Made by a program: the position numbers and the translations under genes
The notes under the pieces: generated by a model
What the model was told of the DNA's origin: nothing
The model's input: the letters and a program-made list of their open reading frames with translations, nothing else
Database searches by the model: none
Part shown: one piece after another, positions 46,216-57,500 of the stretch
Layout of the letters: each line of letters starts with the position of its first letter
Numbering within the stretch: position 1 is the stretch's first letter
Assembly: GCF_035046505.1 (NCBI RefSeq)
Contig: NC_089821.1
Location: forward strand, 178,158,031 to 178,222,030
Direction of reading: 5' to 3'
Length of the DNA: 64,000 bases
Source of the DNA: Tiliqua scincoides
Taxonomy: Eukaryota > Chordata > Lepidosauria > Squamata > Scincidae

Positions 46216-48859
46216 AGACACAATGCTGGACATTTTGCTGGAACATAATACAGGTTAGTGACAGAGGCTTATTTAGTTGTGTCCCTACATTCAAACAGTT
46301 AAACACAACCAGCATGGCTATTAGCACTTGGAATAAATTAAAGTTATTTTTGATACTTGTTACCACAACTTTTTAGTTAACTTGATCTTAGATGTTTAGG
46401 TCCTTTCTTTGTTTTCTCACCCTCCTTTATCTAGACACTCCTGTTGATATCAAACATTCAGATACTGCACCTACTTCAGACTCTTTTAGTTGCTTTGGTC
46501 TCAAACAAAGATAAGATGCAACAATTTACTAAACATAGGAAACTTAAAACATTGTGAGAATAGCAGTTCAGGGAGTGCAGTATTGGAATAGAGGCAATTT
46601 GCTAGCTTTAAACCTGCACACAGACATTGATTTACAACAGACAATAAACAACAATACATATTTTTGGGGAAGGGGGCTTCCTGTATTTTTATCTAACCTC
46701 CTCGAAATACAATTGCGTGATTTGGCCCCTCCCACTATTGGCTATGTCTGGTACTTTTACTTCAGTCAGTTTCTCTTAGCTCAAAGTTCTGTTGGTCAGG
46801 CCATGTGGCTCTTGATTCCATTTTCTCTCTCTCTCTCTCTTTTTCTTGGACTGTTCAACCTTAAAGGGCTGGTGTTGTTACAGAACTCTGTACATGGCCT
46901 GCTTGTTGGTTGGTTTGCTGTAGGAACTAGAGAAGAGGTAATAACAGTACAAAAATACAAATACAGTACAAATACAGTAGCAGAAAGACACTGTTTTGAC
47001 TTTGCTTACATTTTTGTTGAGCACAAAAGGTTAGGTGTTTTAACACATTCTCCACAGAGAAAGTAAACCAGTTGTCCAGGGCTACCTCTGATTGAGTGCA
47101 ATTTCTTACCATTGAGACAGAGGAAAACTGGAACACATCATGAACTTTACACGCTACCGTCAGCCAAATCTGATTTTTTTTTCCCAACTTTTGCTTTTGT
47201 TTCTTTTCTTATTCACAACTGTTTTGATTCCCTGGGAGCTGGAGAGAACCTGGGTTTTTCCTTCAAGGAGGACTCAGGTTGGTTCTGCAAACACTTGCAC
47301 AGCTCATTCCTCTTCGCTTTTCTCTCTTTCTCCCTCTTTTTTTTTTTCTTTTCTTAACATATACGTAGAATTAAGAGAATGCAAAATATTAATTGCACCA
47401 CAATAGTTTTTACAATGCAGTGAAATCTTAACATTAAGAGATTATTTGCTGAGGAACTGTAACCCTTGAACATATTCATCATTGATAGAACAAAACGTTT
47501 TGTCCAATTACCTTAGGGTTATTCTTCATGTTCCCTTCCTCTTGGATGAGGGGGGGTTTGTGTGAAAATAAAGTACATTTGATAAGAGTACTCTTACATG
47601 TTTAAAAACAGAAAAAAGGAACCATGGTACCAAAAATGGTAATGAGCTCAATATACAAAAATAATAAAAATTGTTGCAACGAATATCAGGCCTATTACAG
47701 AAAGGAAGTCATGTGGGCTTCAGAAAGACTTCACTATAAGTCAAAAACAAACAAGAACAAAGACAGACAAAGCGCTTCTTTCATACCACACACACACATC
47801 CAACAAACATATAGAACATTTTAGTATTTATATGTATATAAGCAGAGAACATAAGTAGAATTAAAAGAATTTGTCATGACAATCTTTCCATTAGAAAAAG
47901 AAATACTTGATTAGTATTAAACCAAACTAAAATATATACAGATATAGGCGTCAGGGCTTAGATCCTGTAAAGGAAATGAGATTAAGTAAATTTGTCCTCT
48001 GGAGGGCAAATGCTGTTTTCTTTGTCTTTACTTGTTGCTGAAACGAAAAGGGTTAAAACAAAAGATAGCCATCACAAAGTTAGGCATTAGAGGCAAAAGA
48101 TAGCTATCGCAAAGTTAGGCATTAGAGGCTTTCCTTTTTTTTTTTTTTGCTACTATTTTGCACTCTGTGCATGCCTTGAGGCACAAAGGCTAGGAGGGGT
48201 TCTCCAGCTTTCCCTTCTTTTGGGGAGGGGGAACACACAGACTTCCTGCATTGCACACCTGTGAAATCCAAAAGTTATTAAGAATGATTAAAGGTTGTAT
48301 TTAAAGAGAAACACACTTTTGACAATTGTCTAGGTTGGTTGCAGCTGCAATTAGTCTTTTTTAGTTACCTGAATAGGCAGGAAGCAAATCATGGTTATTA
48401 TTGTAGCTGGAAACTATACTTTGGGGTCTCTCTAAATCAATCTGAGCATTTTTAGCTTGTATTCTGGCCCCTAGGATCTCACTGACTCAGTTTTGCTGAT
48501 CTATGTAATGGGCACATATATTGTTTTGCAGGCTGTGTTTCTAAGCAAACACGCAGTGTAGTTTGCTTAGAAGTTTGCTTTTTCAATGCACTTAGTAGTA
48601 AGTGCCTTAAAAAACACTAAGTTCAAATGAGCCTGATCCTGAGCACCCATGAACAAGACAGCGAATTGTATCTTGTCTCTCAGACAAGGGAAGACAGAAC
48701 ACATCATATGAAATTGCCAAGCAGATAGAAGAGAGGGATGTCAGGAACACTGAGGGGAAGGGGCAGGCAAGCAGAACACTAAGTACTTTGGAGGAGAGAA
48801 GGGAGGGGGCCTTGTTGAAACTCAGGAAAGATCCAGTGTCTAATGCCTTCCTGAAACTA

Positions 48860-48942
48860 GTGAGATCTGGTTAACAACAAATGCCAGAACCACCATCCAG
48901 AGCGCGATACCATAGTCTTCCGAGACTGAAGGTTGCCAACAA
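48860..48942 (+). mobile_element. Very short 3' end of the RTE-like LINE
   Basis: Contains the family end AGACTGAAGGTTGCCAACAA in sense orientation. It lies inside the retrovirus-like element at 43.75-50.30 kb. Confidence 0.75.
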
Positions 48943-49703
48943 TACCAACTGCTGGCCTTTGAAATTCTGAGTTGGCCAGTAATGCGCCCATTCAGAAGGG
49001 TGGGGTTTCCCCTTCCCAGAGACTCAAAGTTATCCAATATGCATTTCAAAGGGTTTCTTCCTTCAGGCCCAGGCTCTGAGTGCCTCATCTTAATGGTCAC
49101 ACAGGCTGGCCTCCTGTGTCTCAGCTGGGTCCGGCTGGGAGCTGGGAGCCAGGTCTCAGCTGGACCGGCTGCCCAAAACAGTGACTCACGCATGGCCAAT
49201 CCTTCAAAACCTGGGGGTTTGCTGCCTTGACACACACACACACTCATATTCTCATTCGTATCTCAGTCACACAACACTCAGTCAGGCAGAGAACCACATG
49301 GCCTTGCTCTGAAGCCACGGAGATGGGCGCACACACACAGCAAAATGTACAATAATATACAAATATGTACAGTAATTCAAACACAATCAGCAATATGTAT
49401 GTACAGTAATACAAACACAATCACCCTCCCCACTGAAGCTCCACACCAGAACTTCCCTTCAAACTTCAGGGTCCCCCCACTGGGTTCCCACAGAGAATTC
49501 TCACCTAAGCGCGCTGTACTTTTCCGCGGGCGAAGTTCCGTTCTCCTGGGCTCTTTCTTGCAGAGAAGGAGACGGTCAGATTCAGAGACAACCCAGCGCC
49601 AGGACGCACACAAGGGGTGCGGGAGCCGACTCACTTTACCTTCTGGCGGTGCGCTGTCCCCTGCAATGACTTCGTCTCGATCCTCGCAGAGCCTTGCCTT
49701 CCA

Positions 49704-49721
49704 ATCCGAGTCGAGGCACCA
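49704..49721 (-). other. Primer binding site resembling tRNA-His
   Basis: Minus strand TGGTGCCTCGACTCGGAT, 5 nt inside the 5' LTR, against TGGTGCCGTGACTCGGAT expected from the tRNA-His 3' end as I recall it (16 of 18 match). Confidence 0.65.
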
Positions 49722-49726
49722 AAAAC

Positions 49727-50298
49727 TGTTCCCGAATGAACACACACACGGTTCTTTGGATTTTTGGAGAGGCAAACAAACAGGCGACAGGAGAATTCAA
49801 AGGACTTCTTACGTTTTACTCGTTTGCAAACGGGGCCTTCCACAAACACACACACGTGGAGAGACCGTGAACAATTACAATGATGCTGGTTTTATAGGAT
49901 AGACTAGGTAGGGGAGGGGGGACAAAAGAGCACACAAAGAGAGCAAAACACATCCATGGCAAGCATGGGAAAAATAACAGACCAACAGTCCCACAAACAT
50001 TTGGCTTGGTTATCAGATCAACATCTTGATCCTCAGGATGTTCAGGAGGGCAATTCGATACGCATCGGCAATTTGTTTACAGATATATCCATTACAAAGG
50101 ATCTGGTCCTCTATGCATCCCTTTTATTTGTTTATGGCTCTTATTTATGACTTTCTGTTTACCCTTGTGAACATACCACAGTTAGCCTGTTCTCTAAGAG
50201 GGATTTTTAGATGCTGGCTTTTGGTCAGAGAAGAGCCTTATGGGTGAACTGGGCATCTTGGGATATTTCTATATTGTGAGCTCAGCATATTGTTATCA
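49727..50298 (-). repeat. LTR (5' LTR of the minus-strand element)
   Basis: Direct repeat of 43751-44322, with no difference seen by eye over 572 bp. Confidence 0.88.
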
Positions 50299-50302
50299 TT
50301 GG

Positions 50303-50810
50303 CATAGAAGAGAAAGGTTCTAAACCGTTTCCTTAGTGTCATCCTTAAACAACATGAATGAGAGAGTTTGCATTCCAAGATAGTAGCTGAAAGAACAAGA
50401 TATTTCTGGTATTTAGTGCCTCTTGCTATTCATATTACACAAAAATATTAAGGGAGCCATTTCCACAATTTGACTTGTGTTAAGTGGTAATGGTTGTGCA
50501 GCCTGCTGGAGCTGGAAAGGAAGCTACTGCTCACAGATAATCCAGACAGGATTCAATTGTGATTAGGGCATGAATGCAAGGTGCTGAGCTTAGCCAGGTT
50601 GGGTACTGGTCTAAGGCCTATGCCAGGTTGATCCCCCTCCCTTGGTGCTCAGTGCACTATTAGAGAGTGGGTGAGACATCATGGAGTTCAGGGTACGTCC
50701 TAAGGCCCCTAGCAACTGGGCTCCAGCACAAGCAAGATGGTTTCAAACAGGGTATATAGGCACCCAGTATACACCAATGACTTCATCCTCCACCATTCTC
50801 TAACCATCTT
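50303..50810. other. Intergenic DNA right of the LTR element
   Basis: Nothing that I can assign. Confidence 0.45.
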
Positions 50811-50814
50811 GTAA

Positions 50815-50925
50815 GGACAGGAGGTCTGGTCCAGAGGGCCAGCAGTTATGCCCGTTCTGAAGGTCATCTGTTCAAGATCATCAGGAGTGGCAAGATTTGA
50901 CAAGCTGAGCAGAGCTCTTTTGGCT
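50815..50925 (+). mobile_element. tRNA-derived SINE fragment
   Basis: AGGTCTGGTCCAGAGGGCCA and AAGGTCATCTGTTCAAGATC echo the A and B boxes of the SINE head at 885-965, followed by GACAAGCTGAGCAGAG. Confidence 0.55.
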
Positions 50926-51148
50926 GAGAGTCAAATAAACTGGCTCTTTGTGTGGGAGGAGACAACAGCCAGAATGCAACCAGACTGTGAGAAGATCCAT
51001 GTAGAATGTAACTTGCCTCACTTTGTGTGTGTGTGTGTGTATCAATAAATAAGCCAGCAGCCACAGGGACGAGCACGAGCAGTGCCAAGGACAACAACCT
51101 TCTCCAGGCTTTTGCCACCTTCCAGCCAGGACCAGTCTAGCCCGAATG

Positions 51149-51520
51149 TCACCGTGAAAGCTCTTGATCAGGCCATGACCAGAGCAGAGGGGTGAGTTTA
51201 ACCACCTTCCTACGTCTGCGTCTGGGCAGCCGGGACCGGGCTGGGAGCCCCACCCATGGCAACCAGTGAGCTAATGGGCGGCGCACGTCAGTTGCTAAGC
51301 GCTCCTGGAGAGGACCATGGTGGCCTCCAGGCCTGGGTCTCGCCTCAGGGCTGCGAAGGAGCCGCGGCACGACGGTGAGAAGGGCGGTGGCTCGTGGGCC
51401 GCCTCAGACTGGGGCGGGCAGGCGCACCGCGTCCTGCTGAGGGGAAGCACCTGGCCACCGAGAATGGAGCCTCCTTGGGCAGCAGCAGTCTACCTGCGGG
51501 GGACTGCATAAAAAAGGTGC
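51149..51520. promoter_or_regulatory. Isolated CpG-rich promoter-like block
   Basis: A GC-rich, CG-dense island with GC boxes (GGGGCGGG, GGGCGG), a CACGTCA site, and two RFX-like half sites (CCATGGCAAC at 51254-51263, GTTGCTAAGC at 51291-51300). On the plus strand an ATG in good context (GACCATGG, 51317) opens a frame with donor-like ACG|GTGAGA at 51374. On the minus strand an ATG at 51118 opens a hydrophobic, signal-like MAKAWRRLLSLALLVLVPVA. No known gene recognised. Confidence 0.4.
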
Positions 51521-51589
51521 CGGAACGCTGTTCCGGTGCGTTCCATTGGAAAAAAAGCCCTGGTTTTGGGAGTGGCAACATCACCCCTG

Positions 51590-52210
51590 CCTGATTCTTC
51601 ACCCCCTGACCTGTACCCTTCCGAATGTGACTGGAGCTGTGCTCTGCTTGTGCCTGCAGGGTGTTCTGAGACCAAGGGAAACCTCAGAAGGCCTTCTAAA
51701 GACCTTAAAACATCAGTTCAGTCTTTTTCCTGCAAAACCAGAAGTGACGTTCTAAGGCTTTCAGAAGGCCTTAGAACAGCCTCCAGGTGCAAACAGAGCA
51801 CTACTCAGGTTGCATTTGGAGGGGTACAGGTCAGGGGGCAGCCCAGGTCAGGCAGTGCACTCCTTCCAGCTATGCCACTGGGGGATATGTTTCCCCTTAT
51901 GCCAAGTAAAGGCCCAGCCTGTCCTATGGATTTCCTTCCATTGGAGAAGCCTGGTGTAACACCATATGAACCAGGAAGGAGAATAGCATATGGTGGAGTA
52001 GGTGCCTACCATTCCTGCTCCTTCCCAGGCCTGTCCCATCCCCTATTCCACCCTCTCCTGCCCAAAAATAGTCCCTCCCCACCTCCAAAATGCCCTCCAG
52101 CCACCCTCTCCCAGTCCCTGCATGGGCTGGCACTAAACTCACCTCTGCCTGTGCCTGGGGGCCTGGTTGTAGTGCTGGCAGGCAGACACAGACCACTGGC
52201 ACAGCTTACT
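51590..52210. repeat. Decayed DNA-transposon-like repeats
   Basis: Paired AGAAGGCCTTCTAAAGACC/GGCTTTCAGAAGGCC blocks around CCAGAAGTGACG (compare about 2090-2170), then a C/T-rich stretch resembling the centre of the long MITE at 4278. Edges unclear. Confidence 0.4.
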
Positions 52211-52216
52211 CTAGAG

Positions 52217-52575
52217 CAGTGTTTCTCAAACTGTGGGTCGGGACCCACTAGGTGGGTCATGAGACAATTTCAGGTGGGTCCCTATTCATTTCAATATTTT
52301 ATTTTTAATAGACTTGATGCTACCATGATATGTGACTGCATTTGGGTACATGTTACAGGCCTGTACTTTTAACAAGCTACTAAGTATATTCTTTTAATAA
52401 TGATAGTAAAGGAAACTTACTCCTGGGTAAGTGTGGGTAGGATTGCAGCCTAGGATTGTTAAAAATTTCCCTGCTTGATGATGTCACTTCCACTCATGAC
52501 ATCACTTCCGGTGGGTCCTGACAGATTCTCATTTTGTCCCGGTGGGTCCTGGTGCTAAATGTGTGAGAACCACTG
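52217..52575 (+). mobile_element. Non-autonomous hAT element (GGACCCA family)
   Basis: Ends CAGTGTTTCTCAAAC / GTGTGAGAACCACTG. Flanks CTCTAGAG / CTCTAGAT match in 7 of 8. A close sister of 29602-29956. Confidence 0.88.
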
Positions 52576-53388
52576 CTCTAGATAGTACTTACAACTGTGC
52601 TTTACAGCATGTTTGTGACACTCTGGGCCACACAGGGACCACTGCACTGTTGGAGGATAGGATTGCACTGTCAGTTGGCTTGAACATGAAAGATCGATTA
52701 CACTGAGGATTTAGTTGGAAAGGAAAGAGTTTACCAGTCATGCACACTTACAACCATTTTAGGGGTTGTAGTTTTTTTAAGCAGCTGAACAAAATACAGA
52801 ACAGAAAAGCCAGCAGTGTTTATTATACCAAAAGTTGCAAATGTAAGATGATTTAACAAGTTGTCAGAACACTTCAATGCAAAATAAACATATATTTAAA
52901 GCTGGTAAAGAGAAGTCACTGCCATTTCTTAGAAATGAAATCAGTCAGGCTCCACTGGAGCAGCACATGGCAGGTATATCTGCTTTGATAGGTGGAAAGA
53001 ACAGCACACAGTGTCAAGTGTCTTCCACCTACTTGCTTTACACTAGGAATGCTTGAGAAGGGGGTCTTTCCCTGCTGCATCCAGCACCGCTGTATACAGA
53101 GAACGCAGCAGACTTAGAGGCTACTGTGTTGTCTCCACTTATCTCCCAATGTGTTCTTGAGCAAACCTATTTCCACACAACAACTGTCTTCAGTGCTACA
53201 TAAGTTTGACTTTTCAGTCATCCTACTGGTGGCCAACTTTCAACTGACTGGAGCAAAAATCCAAAACTATTTCTTAAAAAAAAAAAAAAAAAAGCATTTT
53301 CTTTCCTTTATCACTTCCAGGGTATGTACATGGGAATTTCTTCTACTTCCAGTTTGATGTGCTAGATCCAAAAGATATTTGAGGAAAG

Positions 53389-53404
53389 CCCCCCCCCCCC
53401 CCCC
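53389..53404. repeat. Poly-C tract
   Basis: Sixteen or so consecutive C on the plus strand, about 100 bp after a poly-A run at 53277-53293. Both lie in the possible SLC17A5 3' UTR. Confidence 0.9.
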
Positions 53405-53959
53405 AACAAATAGTGCCACATCACACAGGACAATCTCATGTCAACATTCTGATATCATCATGACCAAAGCCCAGACAGCTTCCATATCTGCATAGTGGGC
53501 AGGTATAGGACAAGCACAGCAGGATTCTGATGACCTTCATGAACACATTCAGCTCTTGAATAAAACCTATGCAGGCAATTGTTTAGATTTCTAGTGAGTA
53601 AATAAAACGGTTAACAGCCAATTAAATCAGTTTTTCCATCTGTTACCAACTTAAGAATGCTTCTGCTGCTGCTTTGATATTATTTAAAATGTATAACAGT
53701 GGTCTGTTGCTCAAAATCGATGTTAAGCCAGTAAACAGGTGCTGTGCTTTCAAAAAATATTTCTTGCCTGAACACTTTTCTATGTAGAAGGGAATTCTGG
53801 ATTATTCTTGCATCAATAGTGTGTGGTTCCCCAAGTTTGGTGAAATCTTACAGTGGGTCTACTGTGGCAAACTCATATTTTAAGAGGGCACACAGCTGAA
53901 ACCCCTTTTTAATTTCTACTGCTTTATGATTAAAAGGATGAGAAAAACTGAATACCCTT

Positions 53960-54025
53960 GCAGTGTAATCCTGTGCATTCAATGGAACTTATTCCCAGGT
54001 AAGTGTGTATAGGATTGCAGCCCTA
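53960..54025. repeat. MITE fragment (AGTAAGCCCCACT family)
   Basis: AGTGTAATCCTGTGCATTC ... AAGTGTGTATAGGATTGCAG, within the probable SLC17A5 3' UTR. Confidence 0.55.
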
Positions 54026-54379
54026 ACAGCAATAATTCTGAACAACCTTCCTTAAAATAGTTTATCATAAGAAATCTCTCTACAAAACTTCCTAATTGCT
54101 ACATATTCTTACTTCAACAATAAGGCTTCCTTTTTAATGCTTTAATTCAAACTTAAAATTTTAAAAAGTCAAAATACATTGATTAAAATGTGTCAGGTCT
54201 TTAGATACTCAACACCAAGTAGAAGTATTAGACCCCAACTTCAATCAAGTCAGTGAATTCGAAATGTGAAATGAGTTCTACCACAGCAGGAAAAGGTTAC
54301 AGTACATTTTGCAGGTGTCATGTGATAGGCTTTCCAGGTCATATGATTGTAATGCACAGAGTTGAAATCCCATACTCCT

Positions 54380-54517
54380 TCAGTTCCTATGCAAGTGGTA
54401 GCCATTGACTGCCCAGTCTTGCACTTCTCCACTGCTGAACAACGCAAAGAAAATGGCTCCAAATAAGTTAATGGCAGCAGCAATATAGAACACAACTTGC
54501 CACTCTCCCACAGTATT
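54380..54517 (-). CDS. SLC17A5: SLC17A5 terminal coding exon
   Basis: Acceptor TTTTGCCAG. Encodes [35 protein letters not shown] and [10 protein letters not shown], then TGA at 54382-54380 on the minus strand. Confidence 0.95.
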   Translation of the reverse strand, partial: NTVGEWQVVFYIAAAINLFGAIFFALFSSGEVQDWAVNGYHLHRN

Positions 54518-57500
54518 CTGGCAAAAGAAAAAGACAGAAATAAGATGATAATCAGTGACTGCCACCATACAAGAATGAACAGCACTGTAGTGCAAGTAAT
54601 GTATTATTTTCCCTTCCTGCTATTCCTATTTCTCCCTTACTACTGCTCATTACAGCTGGATTCAAGAAAATCCTTTCAGGCCCCGCTTCACACACCAGAA
54701 TCCATACATATCCGAATTTAGCTCATATGACATCCTGTCTAACTAAGAACATTGACATTTTCAACACTCTTAATAAGGGGGAAGGAGGTGTATACCTCAG
54801 AGATCACAAAGCAATGTTCAACAGTAGCATCACTTTTATACTGAAGTTATGAGTATGATGTCCATTTAAGACAGCCATTTTCAACCACTGTGCCGTGGCA
54901 CACTGGTGTGCCTCAAGTGGTCCACAGGTGTGCCACAGGAATTTGAGAAAAGGTCATTTATTAGTAGGGCCAATAGGGATATGAGGCCCCCACTGGCAGC
55001 ATGGTGTGCCTTGGCAATTATCAAAAACCTGATGGTGTGCCTTGACAATTTTAGTGCCTGGTCAGTGTGCCGTGAGATGAAAAAGGTTGAAAATCACAGG
55101 TTTAAGATCACAACATCTAATTTAACAAGTTGCATGAAACCAACCAGGAAGGATTACAATGACTTTAGTCTAAAAAAAACTTGAGACTGCAGCTCTATAC
55201 ACATGCAAGGTCCATGTAAGCAGATGCCAGGGGGTGTGTATCTTGATTCCTCTAGCTATGTATCTTGAATGGATCAAAAGGTTGTGACAACTTAATGACA
55301 CAGTCAGAATGCGACAAGAGAGGAAATTATGAGCTGATGGGAACAAAAGAAAGCAGCTTTCTTTGTTGTGTGGGGGGTTCTTTCTTCAAGGATTTGTCCC
55401 ACATAAGGGTTAATTTACATTGTGGTTCCATGTGGTTCTTCCTCCTTTTTTTGTGATCTGCTTGTCCCTGGGCTATGGAACAGAGGAAAAACAGGCTGTC
55501 CTCATTTTGTTTTAGCTGCATTTAAAGAGGCATGAGTAACTGTTGTGTTGAACTTGGGAGGGTTACTATGGCAAAGCTGATGAAGTAATAAGCTAGAGCA
55601 GAGGTTTTCAGATTGGGGCATCGTGATGCCCCAGCCTGAGGGCCCTGGCCTCTTTGCCCTTACAGGGCAGGGGCAGCCAGGAGGCAAGGAGGAGGCAGTG
55701 GCACGATCCCCAGGACCGTGCCGCTCAGGGGGCTTCAGGGGCTTGGCTGCACTTACCACAGCCTCCTGCAGCCTCCTGGGGGTGCGGGAAGCCATGCACG
55801 GCTGTCCGCAGGGCTCCCTGAGGATTCCAAAGTGAAAGTGGGCGATTGCGCCCTGCCTCCGCTAAACCAGAAGCTGAATGCGATCAGTCCACTTTCACTT
55901 CTGACGGGGCTGCAGGGACTAGTCTGCCCTCGCCAGTCCCTGCAGCAGCATCCTGGGGCTGTTGGGAGCCCTGCGCGAGCCTCTGCACGGCTCCCTAGGT
56001 TAGTAGCAGTGAGAGTGGAGCGATCACACTCCACTTCTGGTTTTGTGGAGGCAAAGCGTGATCGCTCACCCTGAGCGGCGCGATCCCTGGGATCGTGTCG
56101 TTGCCTTCCCCCCACCCTCACTGCCTCCCCCCCCCCCGCCAGGACTTACTGTGGGTTTCAAACTCTGGGAGAGTTTGAAAACCACAGAGCTAGAGCATAT
56201 GGTTTTTTAAAATAAAAATTGATTTTTGTGCAAGAAGTCTGAGAATAACCTTTCTGCTGCATGACATGTAACTGAATACTTAGTACAGATGTACATGAAA
56301 TATTCTGGCAAAGAAAAAAGGTTAACATATCCTCTTAGTTTTGTTTATTGAAAACTCATAACCAATAATAAAGGCATCCGTCAACAGTTTCAGTCTTTAA
56401 AATGACCAGGAATGACTTACACTATGAGTTAGGCTCTTAGCAACAAGTGGTCCCACCATTCCTGGGATAGTAGCAAATGAATTTGTGATTCCAAGGAGAA
56501 TACCAGCATATCTAAGAAAATAGGGAAGACTGTTACTGAAGCCACATAGCGCTTTGAGCATCTTCCTAGCAAATTCCCTCCGCAACATTTAGAACACAGC
56601 ATGCACATTATATAGAACTAGACACCGATTAGACAGAGCAAACATTCTCAGCACTATCCCAACTATTTTGGCACCCAAAGCCTTGCTGACATACTGAAAC
56701 GAGAGTCATCAGGAGGAATTTCACACATGATTCATCCACTTGTCCAGCGGGGATTAAGAAAGCTTCCTACATGCTTGTTTCTCAATAAAGTATTTACAAG
56801 GAAAATAAAACCTAAGCACTAAGCCGCTGGCATTTTCCCCCTGGCACTGGGATTCCCTGTATGAGGCAAGTGTAGCCCTCCTTCAAGTGTGCATGTGCTT
56901 ACATAAGGAAAATATGGTCTGTAAGAAATGGTAATGTGACGGCTTGTTATACCTGTTAGATTGAATATATGGGCAGAGAATGACAGACACAGAAGACTAG
57001 AGGCCAGGGACTAGGGTTCATTCTTGCAGATTACTAGAAATGCATTGCAGAATATGCTGGTGGTTTCTACATAGGGGAAAATGAAAGCTACACCCAGACA
57101 ATCCCTGTTTTGCCACATTTTGCTGAAGAAATGATCATAAAAATGTTTTTTTTTAAATCACATTCCTTAGAACAGTAAGAGAGGAGCAATTCTTTCAACA
57201 GCTTAGCAATAAATAAACGGAAAAAGCTAGTTTTTCTTCTCACTCAAAAAAAGATGCATATCAACTTTGCAATGCTACGCTTGCCCCCTTTTAGCAAAAT
57301 CAGTTCTGGAATCAATCTGAACATACATGAAAAAATTGCAGTCTTTGCAGGAGAACCAAACATCCTCCCACCCCCTCCCAATACTATTTTTGCAGTTTAA
57401 AAGTTGGTGCAACACTGGGCAGAACACCAGAAAAGTTTGGACAGGTGCTGGCATTCTAGGGCTACTGTGTATAGGATTTGGAGACCTGGAAGTAATCTTA

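Larger units (their letters stand above)
44334..49703 (-). other. Interior of the retrovirus-like element
   Basis: Holds a CR1-like fragment (45596-46215), the end of an RTE-like LINE (48860-48942), a 38-bp tandem duplication (about 48056-48132) and otherwise unique-looking AT-rich sequence. A minus-strand frame at 45328-45083 has no family that I recognise. Confidence 0.6.
43751..50298 (-). mobile_element. Endogenous retrovirus-like LTR element, class I (gamma-like), interior broken/non-autonomous
   Basis: A 6.5-kb element with two direct 572-bp LTRs (43751-44322, 49727-50298) that look identical. A 4-bp target duplication TTGG (43747-43750, 50299-50302) flanks it. On the minus strand the 5' LTR is followed by a primer site resembling tRNA-His (49704-49721), and a purine tract precedes the 3' LTR (44323-44333). 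A 4-bp duplication and this layout fit gamma-type retroviruses. I recognise no gag, pro, pol or env frame; the interior is instead partly a CR1-like fragment and an RTE-like fragment. The element is therefore broken as a virus, with too little viral coding left to count breaks. Age: very young, judging by LTR identity. Confidence 0.82.
52817..54379 (-). other. SLC17A5: Probable SLC17A5 3' UTR
   Basis: Minus-strand sequence after the stop. Candidate signals are ATTAAA near 54130 and AATAAA at 52817-52822. The longer choice would include a MITE fragment (about 53960-54025) and a poly-C/poly-A tract. The end is a guess. Confidence 0.35.

Noticed and set aside
46554-47066. 170-codon plus-strand frame in the LTR element interior
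   Set aside because: No recognisable domain, hydrophobic by composition, opposite to the element's orientation.
49345-49902. 185-codon plus-strand frame crossing into the LTR
   Set aside because: Antisense to the retrovirus-like element, low complexity at the start, and no recognised domain.
50864-51118. Minus-strand frame with a signal-peptide-like start as a secreted protein gene
   Set aside because: The frame runs straight into a (CA)n microsatellite and SINE-like sequence with no cysteine pattern or homology, so I kept only the promoter-like block as a finding.
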